NCBI RefSeq assembly: GCF_020037015.1
Contig: NZ_JAIQDE010000004.1
Coordinates: forward strand, 310,001 to 374,000
DNA from: Corallococcus sp. AS-1-6
GTDB lineage: Bacteria; Myxococcota; Myxococcia; Myxococcales; Myxococcaceae
Length of the DNA: 64,000 nt
Reading direction: 5' to 3'
Below the pieces are notes generated by a model. That model was not told where the DNA came from and searched no databases. It saw only the letters and a program-made list of their open reading frames with translations. The position numbers and the translations under genes are program-made. Shown here piece after piece: positions 56,240 through 64,000 of the stretch. Each line of letters begins with the position of its first letter. Within the stretch, counting starts at the first letter, position 1.

Positions 56240-57861
56240 GGGCTCGTACCGAAGGCCGCGTGCACTTCCGCCTGCCGCTTCGTCGCGAAGTCCACCAGGC
56301 CGTTGGCCCCGGTGAGCGCGTCCTGGAACGCCTGCGGGCTGCTCAGGAACGTGAACCCCGCCTGCTCCGCGTTCTCACCCACGGCCCACGGGGTGACGAG
56401 CGCGTGCTCCTCGCGGAAGCGCGCCTCCAGCGGGCCGGGGGCGAGCAGTCCGTCCGCCGCCTCCAGCGCGTACTTCTCGTAGACGGGCCGGTAGACGGGG
56501 TCGTCCATCAGGTAGCGGATGAGCGGCCAGGTCGCGTCCACCGACTCCTGCGACAGCGACGTGGCGCGCATGCCGTCCTGGAACGACCGGTCATGGTCCC
56601 ACGTCACCCAGTGCAGCCGGCCGTTCTCACCCGGGTGCGAGTACAGGAGGTAGTTGTGGGCCATGGCCCCGTACGCGTCCCAGTTCTCGATGACGGTGTT
56701 GTAGGCCAGCCACTTGAGGAAGCCGTCCACGTCCAGCGTCGCCTCCAGCCGCGAGCGCCACGCGGCGGAGTCCGTGCGCTCCGAGTTGAGCGCGGTGATG
56801 AGCGCCTCCACGCTGCCCCAGCCCGCCGCCTCCGCCGCCTTGTTGTCCGGCTCGAAGGAGGCCTCGTCGAAGCTCTGGAGCCGCGCGCCAACGCCGTCCG
56901 CCTCGTAGAGCGGACCGCTGTCGTCGCTGAAGAAGCGCTCGAGCAGCGGATCCCCGGGGTCCTCCGCCAGCGTGTAGAGGCCCCAGTACTGGGGCCCGTC
57001 GCCGTGGTCCACGTAGACGGCCGCGAACGCGGTGTAGCTGGCCGGGACGCCCGCTTCGCGGAACAGGTCCGTGGCCACCTTGTTGCGGATGAGCGACGCG
57101 TCCGACACCGCGTTGGACAGCGACAGCTTGCCGAAGCCGTAGAAGTGCTGGCCCTCGATTTCAGGGTACTCGTCCTCGAACTTGTCGAAGTTGAAGCGCA
57201 GCGGCATCTTGCCCACGCCGCTCCGCCACGCCTGGGACAGCGACGAGTTGCCCTTGTAGCGAAGCCCCACGTGGTTCCACGCCTTGCCCTCGAACTTCAC
57301 CGTCGCGGGCACGTACACCGGCGTGTTGGGGATGAGGTCTCCACCGCCGCCTCCGCCCGGAAGCCCTCCGCCGTCGGGAGGCCCGCCAGGGAAACCGCCA
57401 CCGCCACCGCCCATCGGCGGGAGGCACGCGAGCGCGCCGCCCATGGGGGACGTGGAGCAGGTGCTGGTGAAGGGGGTGCCATTGAAGGTGGCGGTACAGG
57501 CGTCACCGGACGCCTTGCCCACGCACGCGGACTCGAACTCCGCGGGGAAGCCACCTCCGCCGCCGCCCATGCCTCCGTCGGGCTGGCCGCCCATGCCACC
57601 CCCACCGCCGAAGTCCCCACCCGCGCCGAACTCGCCGAGCATGGACGTCATGTCGTCCTGCATCGTCGTCCAGTCCTCCGGCGTGATGACGATGTCCAGG
57701 CGCTGCACCTTCCCCTTCGGGAAGACAACGTCATACGCGGGCGGAGCGTTCTTCCCGTGCGAGGCGTCGGTCCAGGTGTCGGGGCGGTCGGTGCCACAGG
57801 CTCCGAGGGCGAACGCCAGGAATGCGAAGGCGCCGGAGAGGCGCGGACGAGGCAAGGCCAT
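56236..57861 (-). CDS. CotH-family lipoprotein (atypical protein kinase fold)
   Basis: A 541-residue lipoprotein with Cys22 after LGA. Family motifs: RYKGNSSLSQAW, PLRFNFDKFE, NAVSDASLIRNKVATDLFREAG, WGLYTLAED, NTVIENWDAY, and WVTWDHDRSF with the metal-binding Asp pair. CotH proteins are spore-coat kinases in Bacillus and also occur beside VTC genes. Residues about 90-190 carry an insert of two Gly-rich tracts around a small four-Cys segment, interrupting the domain near its start. ATG 57861 gives the lipoprotein signal. It is the first gene of the five-gene overlapping operon. Confidence 0.92.
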   Translation of the reverse strand: MALPRPRLSGAFAFLAFALGACGTDRPDTWTDASHGKNAPPAYDVVFPKGKVQRLDIVITPEDWTTMQDDMTSMLGEFGAGGDFGGGGGMGGQPDGGMGGGGGGFPAEFESACVGKASGDACTATFNGTPFTSTCSTSPMGGALACLPPMGGGGGGFPGGPPDGGGLPGGGGGGDLIPNTPVYVPATVKFEGKAWNHVGLRYKGNSSLSQAWRSGVGKMPLRFNFDKFEDEYPEIEGQHFYGFGKLSLSNAVSDASLIRNKVATDLFREAGVPASYTAFAAVYVDHGDGPQYWGLYTLAEDPGDPLLERFFSDDSGPLYEADGVGARLQSFDEASFEPDNKAAEAAGWGSVEALITALNSERTDSAAWRSRLEATLDVDGFLKWLAYNTVIENWDAYGAMAHNYLLYSHPGENGRLHWVTWDHDRSFQDGMRATSLSQESVDATWPLIRYLMDDPVYRPVYEKYALEAADGLLAPGPLEARFREEHALVTPWAVGENAEQAGFTFLSSPQAFQDALTGANGLVDFATKRQAEVHAAFGTSP

Positions 57862-58013
57862 GGGGGTCCCTTTGCGGGTGCGGGGGCGCGGTGCCACGGC
57901 GGCGCGAGACTCCGCCGTGGCACTGCGATTGCGGACCTTGAAGGGCTGACGTGACCTCTTCGTTACATGGCCGTGACGGATTGTTTCCGGCAAGGCGGCC
58001 GGTGCTCCGGCGC

Positions 58014-58397
58014 TCAGGGCCTGGGTGGCGTGTTGTAGCCGGCGTCGCCGTAGGGCCTCAGGCGCTCCAGCCACATCTCCTCCAGCACCTTCAGCTCCTC
58101 CACGGGCGGAGGGCCACCGGGCTCCTCGCGGGGCTTGAGCCGGTCCAGCACCTCGAAGGAGAAGGCCGCCTCGCCATGGCGCTCCCAGTCCGCCTGCAAC
58201 TCGGGGACGCGGTGCATGCGCTGGGCGAACTCGAACCGGATGCGGTTGAACATCGCGGTCAGGTTGAGGGCATGGCCCACGAACAGCTTGCCGTTGGCGT
58301 GGCAGCGGATGGCGTAGATGCCCATGGGCACCTCCGCTTCCTTGTACGCGCGCTTGCGCTCCGCGCGGGCCGCGCGCGAGTCGTCACCGGACGCCAT
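58014..58397 (-). CDS. GIY-YIG nuclease-family protein
   Basis: A 127-residue protein. GIYAIRCHANGKLFVGHALNLTAMFNRI carries GIY (26-28) and, in place of YIG, FVG (39-41). A conserved Glu occurs in VLEEMWLERL and an Asn near the end (AGYN). This is a standalone, probably divergent member, so endonuclease activity is uncertain. Its start overlaps the end of the upstream gene by 14 bases. It lies 152 bases upstream of cotH, a gap with no clear promoter. Confidence 0.85.
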   Translation of the reverse strand: MASGDDSRAARAERKRAYKEAEVPMGIYAIRCHANGKLFVGHALNLTAMFNRIRFEFAQRMHRVPELQADWERHGEAAFSFEVLDRLKPREEPGGPPPVEELKVLEEMWLERLRPYGDAGYNTPPRP

Positions 58398-58956
58398 GGT
58401 GGCCTCCGAAGCCCCGCGCGACGAGCTTCGCCTCCAGCCGCGCCTTCGCGTCAGGGTCGCGCGGGCGCACCCAGTCGTGGCCCAGCCGTTCCCAGTCCGC
58501 GTCGCGCGAGTCGATGCCCAGCGCCTGGAGGAAGCCGGCCTCGCAGATGAAGCACTGCTCGCGGAAGGGGAAGAGGAAGCCGCCCTGCGCCGCCAATGAG
58601 CGAGCGGCCTCCTCGTAGGTGGAGAACCACCGGTTGAGGAACGTGCTCTGGCCCTTCTGGAAGAAGGCGCGCGTGTCCAGCGCGTGCGCCCGGGCCTCCA
58701 GGGCCTGCTTCAGCTCCGTCCAGGTGGTGTGCCCGGCTTCCCGCGCGATGACGGCGAGCCCGTGCTTGTGCCGCACGGTGTCCCGGCGCGCGAGCACCTC
58801 GCCCAGGGACAAAGCCGCGAAGAAGGGCAGGGCGCGCATCCGCTCCGCGGCGCGCGTGGCGCGGGCCGTGTCGGACGAGTCCAGGTCCTTGAGGAGCAGG
58901 GACGCGCGGACCTTGTATTCATGAAGCGTGACGGGGAGGGTGCTGCCGGTTCCCAT
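58384..58956 (-). CDS. Hypothetical protein, helical N-terminus
   Basis: A 190-residue protein I cannot name. Residues 10-90 (LLLKDLDSSDTARATRAAERM, then HKHGLAVIAREAGHTTWTELK) resemble the helical segment that precedes ankyrin repeats in some bacterial proteins. The second half has two Cys (QCFICEAG). GGAGG lies 8 bases before ATG 58956. It overlaps the GIY-YIG gene by 14 bases, so the two are probably coexpressed. Confidence 0.75.
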   Translation of the reverse strand: MGTGSTLPVTLHEYKVRASLLLKDLDSSDTARATRAAERMRALPFFAALSLGEVLARRDTVRHKHGLAVIAREAGHTTWTELKQALEARAHALDTRAFFQKGQSTFLNRWFSTYEEAARSLAAQGGFLFPFREQCFICEAGFLQALGIDSRDADWERLGHDWVRPRDPDAKARLEAKLVARGFGGHHGVR

Positions 58957-59203
58957 GACGAATCCTCCGGTGCTGGCCCTCACCCGTTGGGGGACCGTGG
59001 AAGGACTTCATCAGGAGTCTGGCGACAGCGGGTGAAGCGAGGGTGACGTCGTCTTTCCGGGCGGCGGGCACCCCTCGGCACCCGTGGGACGAATAGACCA
59101 GACGCGCCGCGCGGGCGTCAACGCGGCCGGAGACGTGCGGCCGGGAGGGCGCCCTTTGATTCGGCCCATCCCCAGGGGGGCATGTGCTGGGTATGTTCCG
59201 GCG

Positions 59204-60538
59204 ATGACGTCCGAACGCGCACGAACAGCCCCCTCCGCGAACGACCTTGCTGCCTCCGAGCTGGAGACCGTGCGGATCCTGGAGGGAGGCGCGGAGCTCA
59301 TCTCCGGGGCGATGCGCCCCCATGCGGAGCTGGAGGCCATGCTGTCGGCCCGTGGCTGGAAGCGCCGCTTCCTGAAGCAGCCGGAGCGGGTGTCCGCGTT
59401 CGTGGCCGGGGCCGAAGCGGTGCGGAATGCGCTGGCGCGTGTGCACCGCCGCGCGGAGGTGGAGGCGTGGACCGAGGACATGCCCGTCCTGCGGCAGGCA
59501 CGGGCGCTGTCCACGCAGCGCGAGCGCCTCACCCGGCTCGCGCGACAACGGCTGGACACGTTGACGGTCGCGCCTCCGGACGTGACCCTCGAAGAGGCGC
59601 TGACGCGGTTGGAGGCATTGCTTCGCCAGCCTGTCAGCAAGACGCTGAAAGAGGGCGAGGTGCTCGTCTTCGAGCCCGACTACGGCGGTTCGAGGGGGAA
59701 GCCAGGCCCAGGCGTGGGCAGCATGAACGTGCCCTCCCGCTATCTCCTGCCGGTTCCGTTGGGCGCCTTGCTCCTCACCCTCCTCATGGTCTCGGGGCTT
59801 CCCGGGGCCATGGAGCTGGGACTGGCCCTCATGGGGCTCTCGATTGGAGGCGTCCTGCTGTGGCCCCAGCTCCGCTCCGGCAGGGTGCGGATCACCAGCG
59901 AGCGGCTCCTCTGGACGCCCGTGTTCGGCGAGGCACAGGAGGTGCGTCTGGACTCGATCGCGGATGACGGCGTCCACCTGGACAGGAGCCAGTTCGACCT
60001 GGAGGTGACGGGCGACCGTCGGCTGCGCGCGCGCAGCGTGTCGGATGCCCTTCATCTGATGGTCGCGCTGGAGCTGCACCGCCGGCCACCCCTCCTCGGC
60101 GCGGTCCGGTCGGGCGTGCAGTTGGAGGACGTCGCCCTCCTCCCCGCGAAGGTGGGGGAGGTCGAGGGTGTCTGCGTCCTGCGTCCCCACGCGTTGGCGT
60201 TCATCCCAGACAGGCGCGGCCCCCAGGCGCTTCAGGCCGTCACCGGAAGGCCCACGTCGCTGAAGGGATTCGAGGCGGACCGGGTGTTGGAGGCGTTGCG
60301 CTGGCTGCCGGCGGAGGAGTTCGACGCCTGTGTCTCACGCGTGGTGAAGGCCACGGGCGGCCTTGCCTGGGCCGCGGGAGAGGCGCACTTCGTTCCGGGC
60401 CCGCCGATATGGGTGGCGATCCGGATCAAGCGCGGTGAGCAGGTGCTGCTCGGCCGGGCGGAGTGGCACGACCGCGCCGCCGCCGAGCGGATTCTTCAGG
60501 GATGGCACCCGCGCCCCGCGCTTCCGCCCCCAGGGTAG
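59204..60538 (+). CDS. Membrane protein, unknown
   Basis: A 444-residue protein with no family I recognise. Residues 1-170 are helical and soluble. A hydrophobic hairpin of two membrane segments sits at about 185-225 (YLLPVPLGALLLTLLMVSG, LGLALMGLSIGGVLLW), followed by a beta-rich region (GRVRITSERLLWTPVFG) that resembles a bacterial PH-like domain. The C-terminal 150 residues are unassigned. It diverges from the gene at 58384 across 247 bases and is convergent with the NtrC-type gene. Confidence 0.75.
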   Translation: MTSERARTAPSANDLAASELETVRILEGGAELISGAMRPHAELEAMLSARGWKRRFLKQPERVSAFVAGAEAVRNALARVHRRAEVEAWTEDMPVLRQARALSTQRERLTRLARQRLDTLTVAPPDVTLEEALTRLEALLRQPVSKTLKEGEVLVFEPDYGGSRGKPGPGVGSMNVPSRYLLPVPLGALLLTLLMVSGLPGAMELGLALMGLSIGGVLLWPQLRSGRVRITSERLLWTPVFGEAQEVRLDSIADDGVHLDRSQFDLEVTGDRRLRARSVSDALHLMVALELHRRPPLLGAVRSGVQLEDVALLPAKVGEVEGVCVLRPHALAFIPDRRGPQALQAVTGRPTSLKGFEADRVLEALRWLPAEEFDACVSRVVKATGGLAWAAGEAHFVPGPPIWVAIRIKRGEQVLLGRAEWHDRAAAERILQGWHPRPALPPPG

Positions 60539-60558
60539 GGAGCGGCCAATGCGGGCAC

Positions 60559-62019
<1,461 letters not shown>

Positions 62020-62104
62020 GGGCAAACCGTTCACACTCTCACGGAAATAATCGGGGCATCAAGGGTCTCGTGTTGCCCGGAGGGGCAGGGAAAAGACAAA
62101 TCTT

Positions 62105-62134
62105 TTGACTCTCCCCGGTGGGTCCGACTACACG
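62105..62134 (+). promoter_or_regulatory. Candidate sigma-70 promoter for pal-like gene
   Basis: TTGACT (five of six consensus bases), an 18-base spacer and TACACG, 59 bases before the ATG. Confidence 0.4.
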
Positions 62135-62192
62135 CGACAGGCCGGGCCCGCCCTCTGTGGGCCTCTCTTTTCCCGTGGTTGCTGTCGGAGGA

Positions 62193-62945
62193 ATGATGCG
62201 TCGGATTTCGCTTTGGGCCGGGTTGGCCCTCGCCGTGGCCGTGATGACCGGGTGCCCGCCCACCTACCCCAAGTGCAACAACGACGAGCAGTGCCAGGAG
62301 AAGGGCGAGGTCTGCGTCCAGGGCCAGTGCCAGGAGTGCGCGACGGACGCGAACTGCCGTGAGGGCTTCACCTGCCAGGCCAACAAGTGCGCGCCCAAGC
62401 CCCCTGAGTGCACCACGGACACGGCCTGTGGCACCGGCCGCATCTGCGAGGCCGGCAAGTGCGCCGAGGCCCAGTGCAAGGACGACTCCGCGTGCAACGG
62501 TGGCAAGTGCCAGGCCGGCCGCTGCCAGGCCCCCAAGGACACCTGCTCCGCCAACACCGACTGTGGTGAGGGCCAGGAGTGCCAGTCCGGCAAGTGCGTG
62601 ACGGCGGACGCCTCCTCGCGCTGCGACTACTCGCCGGTGCGCTTCGGCTTCAACGAGTCCACCCTGGACTCCAGCGCGCAGTCGCGCCTGGGCGAGCTGG
62701 CGGCCTGCATCAAGGCCAGCCAGGGCAAGATCACCCTGGGTGGCCACGCGGACGAGCGCGGCACGGAGGAGTACAACCTCCAGTTGTCCAACCGCCGCGC
62801 CGCGGCCGTGAAGCGCTACCTGGTCGACCTGGGCGTGCCGTCCAACCGGCTGTCCACGGTGGGCTATGGTGAGACCCGCCCGGTGTCCAGCGCGGCCACC
62901 GAGGAAGGCTGGGCGGAGAACCGCCGCGTGGAGTTCCAGCGCTAG
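62193..62945 (+). CDS. pal: Pal-like OmpA-family lipoprotein with Cys-rich linker
   Basis: A 250-residue lipoprotein (Cys21 after MTG). Residues 25-140 hold about 20 Cys in short repeats of the form C-x-x-G-x-x-C, similar to EGF/dickkopf-like units common in myxobacteria. The C-terminal 110 residues form an OmpA/Pal peptidoglycan-binding domain (FGFNESTLD, GHADERGTEEYNLQLSNRRA, VGYGETRP). It probably links the outer membrane to peptidoglycan. GGAGG lies directly before the tandem ATG codons. No tol gene is adjacent. Confidence 0.93.
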   Translation: MMRRISLWAGLALAVAVMTGCPPTYPKCNNDEQCQEKGEVCVQGQCQECATDANCREGFTCQANKCAPKPPECTTDTACGTGRICEAGKCAEAQCKDDSACNGGKCQAGRCQAPKDTCSANTDCGEGQECQSGKCVTADASSRCDYSPVRFGFNESTLDSSAQSRLGELAACIKASQGKITLGGHADERGTEEYNLQLSNRRAAAVKRYLVDLGVPSNRLSTVGYGETRPVSSAATEEGWAENRRVEFQR

Positions 62946-62968
62946 TTCTGGGGTAGGCTCTGGCGCGC

Positions 62969-63403
62969 ATGGCCGCCCTAGAGTCGGAAACGCGTCAGTC
63001 CTACCTCGTCTTCGCGTGTGGAAGCAGTTGGTACGCGGTGCCCGCGGAAGCAGCGGCGGAGGTCGTCACCTTCCCCGAGCTGACGCGGGTACCGGGTTCC
63101 CCGCCACACCTGCTGGGTGTGTTCGCGCACCGGGGTGAAGTCATCCCCGTCGTGGACATGAGCCTGCTGGTGGGCGGGGTCACCGCCGGGTCCCGCCGCG
63201 CCGTCCTGGTGCGCTTGACCCGGGGAACCCTGGCCCTCACGGCCAGCAACGTCGCCGGCGTGTCCGCGCTGATGGGACCGCTGGAGCCCCTGGGCCCCTC
63301 GGGCGTGCACGTCCACCTGCGCGGCCCCGTGAAGAGCGGCTCGCGCGACGTGGCCGTCATCGACCCGGAAGGCCTCTTCGACCACCTCAGCCAGGGCGGC
63401 TAG
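62969..63403 (+). CDS. cheW: CheW-like chemotaxis coupling protein
   Basis: A 144-residue CheW domain: YLVFACGSSWYAVPAEAAAEVV, the VPGSPPHLLGVFAHRGEVIPVVDMSLLVG core, and the late VAVIDPEGLFD. It couples receptors to a CheA kinase. It is followed 4 bases later by a second CheW-like gene and then a membrane protein, which suggests the start of a chemosensory cluster. Confidence 0.93.
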   Translation: MAALESETRQSYLVFACGSSWYAVPAEAAAEVVTFPELTRVPGSPPHLLGVFAHRGEVIPVVDMSLLVGGVTAGSRRAVLVRLTRGTLALTASNVAGVSALMGPLEPLGPSGVHVHLRGPVKSGSRDVAVIDPEGLFDHLSQGG

Positions 63404-63407
63404 CCCC

Positions 63408-63776
63408 ATGCCTCCCGCGGGCCGGGTCGAGGGGACGCTCCTGTGCCACGTGGGGCCGCACCGCATCGCCTTCGAGGCGGGCGAGGTGGCCTCCATCGCC
63501 GCGCCCGACGCGGGCACCGTGTCCGCCCACCGGGCCTTCCTGGGGGGCGGGGGCGCCCAGCGCGTGCTGGTGACGGCCACCGGCGAGACGGTGGGCGTGG
63601 ACGGGCTGGAGATCGACTCGGAGGTGCTGTCGGTGCTGCCGCCCTCGCCGGTGGTGGCGGGGGCCTCCGGGGGCAGCCTGCGCGGCTTCGTGCTCACGCG
63701 CGGGGTGCTCTGGCCGCTCTTGCGCCTGGACGCCTTCCAACGCTACCTGCGAGGGCTGGACGGGGAGGGCGCATGA
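63408..63776 (+). CDS. Second CheW-like protein, divergent
   Basis: A 122-residue protein of CheW type with weaker match: LLCHVGPHRIAFEAGEVASI, then SAHRAFLGGGGAQRVLVTATGETVGVDGLEI and a closing GVLWPLLRLDAFQ. It may be a divergent coupler. Its stop overlaps the next ATG (ATGA). Confidence 0.8.
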   Translation: MPPAGRVEGTLLCHVGPHRIAFEAGEVASIAAPDAGTVSAHRAFLGGGGAQRVLVTATGETVGVDGLEIDSEVLSVLPPSPVVAGASGGSLRGFVLTRGVLWPLLRLDAFQRYLRGLDGEGA

Positions 63777-64000
63777 TGGCGCCGCTGGAGCTTCGCGCGC
63801 TGGGCCGCTGGACGACGCGGCCCCGCATCCCGGGCAGTTGCCTGGGCGTGGGCATCGCGTTCCTCCACATCCACCTGTCGCACACGCTGCCGGAGGCGGG
63901 GCGCACGCCGCTGACGTGGCTGATGTTCTCCGCGCTCGTGCTGTTCATCAGCGTGGGGTACGCGCGCGACACGCGGGCCCTGCGCACGCTCTTCGCGCTG
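63773..64000 (+). CDS. Membrane protein, N-terminal part (window edge)
   Basis: An open frame from the ATG at 63773 (overlapping the previous stop) to the window edge, 76 codons. It has a basic start and two hydrophobic stretches (CLGVGIAFLHIHL, TWLMFSALVLFISVGYA). Position after two CheW genes suggests a methyl-accepting receptor or other chemosensory membrane protein; the sequence seen is too short to tell. Confidence 0.75.
   Translation, partial: MMAPLELRALGRWTTRPRIPGSCLGVGIAFLHIHLSHTLPEAGRTPLTWLMFSALVLFISVGYARDTRALRTLFAL

Overview
The window is high-GC DNA with GTG/TTG starts, stop-start overlaps and many lipoproteins, and it reads as a member of the Myxococcaceae (Corallococcus/Myxococcus type). 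The supporting evidence is a SitA6/SitI6-type toxin-immunity pair, a TIGR02265/DUF2378 protein, DUF4388 and DUF5872 proteins, abundant two-component and hybrid kinases, and FHA-GGDEF signalling. No integrase, transposase, phage gene, rRNA or CRISPR array was seen.

Layout. 1-4.3 kb: a truncated lipoprotein with repeated VVW motifs, a 703-residue protein with a C-terminal deaminase-like zinc signature lying just downstream of tRNA-Ile2(CAU), and an alkyltransferase-like repair protein. 4.3-9.4 kb: the macromolecular-synthesis cluster rpsU-yqeY-dnaG-rpoD on the minus strand, closed by a clear intrinsic terminator. 9.5-22.2 kb: HEAT-repeat exported proteins, an FHA-GGDEF protein, asparaginase, a DsbA-like lipoprotein, a DUF4388 protein overlapping truD, a DUF4398 lipoprotein plus a TSP3/OmpA envelope pair, a DUF1460 protein, a response regulator and a ribosome hibernation factor. 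22.3-33.1 kb: a membrane protein rich in DPF/NPF motifs, then a minus-strand run of TPR protein, PBP1A, VCBS/FG-GAP protein, solute-binding protein and sensor kinase. Two gene junctions in this run carry tandem repeats of exactly 78 bp. 33.2-41.6 kb: xth, thrC, the SitA6/SitI6 pair, a GH31 glucosidase, small conserved proteins and a GMC oxidoreductase. 41.9-50.3 kb: sensor and hybrid kinases, a DUF2378 protein, dGTPase, an SRAP protein and a response regulator.

50.3-58 kb is the most interesting block. It is a tightly overlapping minus-strand operon of CotH-family lipoprotein kinase, VTC polyphosphate polymerase, an exported barrel-like protein, a dTMP-kinase domain fused to about eight 27-residue repeats, and a DUF4956 membrane protein, followed by a short Hsp70. 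I infer a polyphosphate or phospho-transfer machine spanning the envelope. The VTC/CotH/DUF4956 association is known to me from other bacteria; the kinase-repeat fusion is not something I recognise.

58-64 kb: GIY-YIG and hypothetical proteins, an NtrC-type activator divergent from a Pal-like lipoprotein, then two CheW-type genes and the start of a membrane protein, probably the beginning of a chemosensory cluster that continues past the window.
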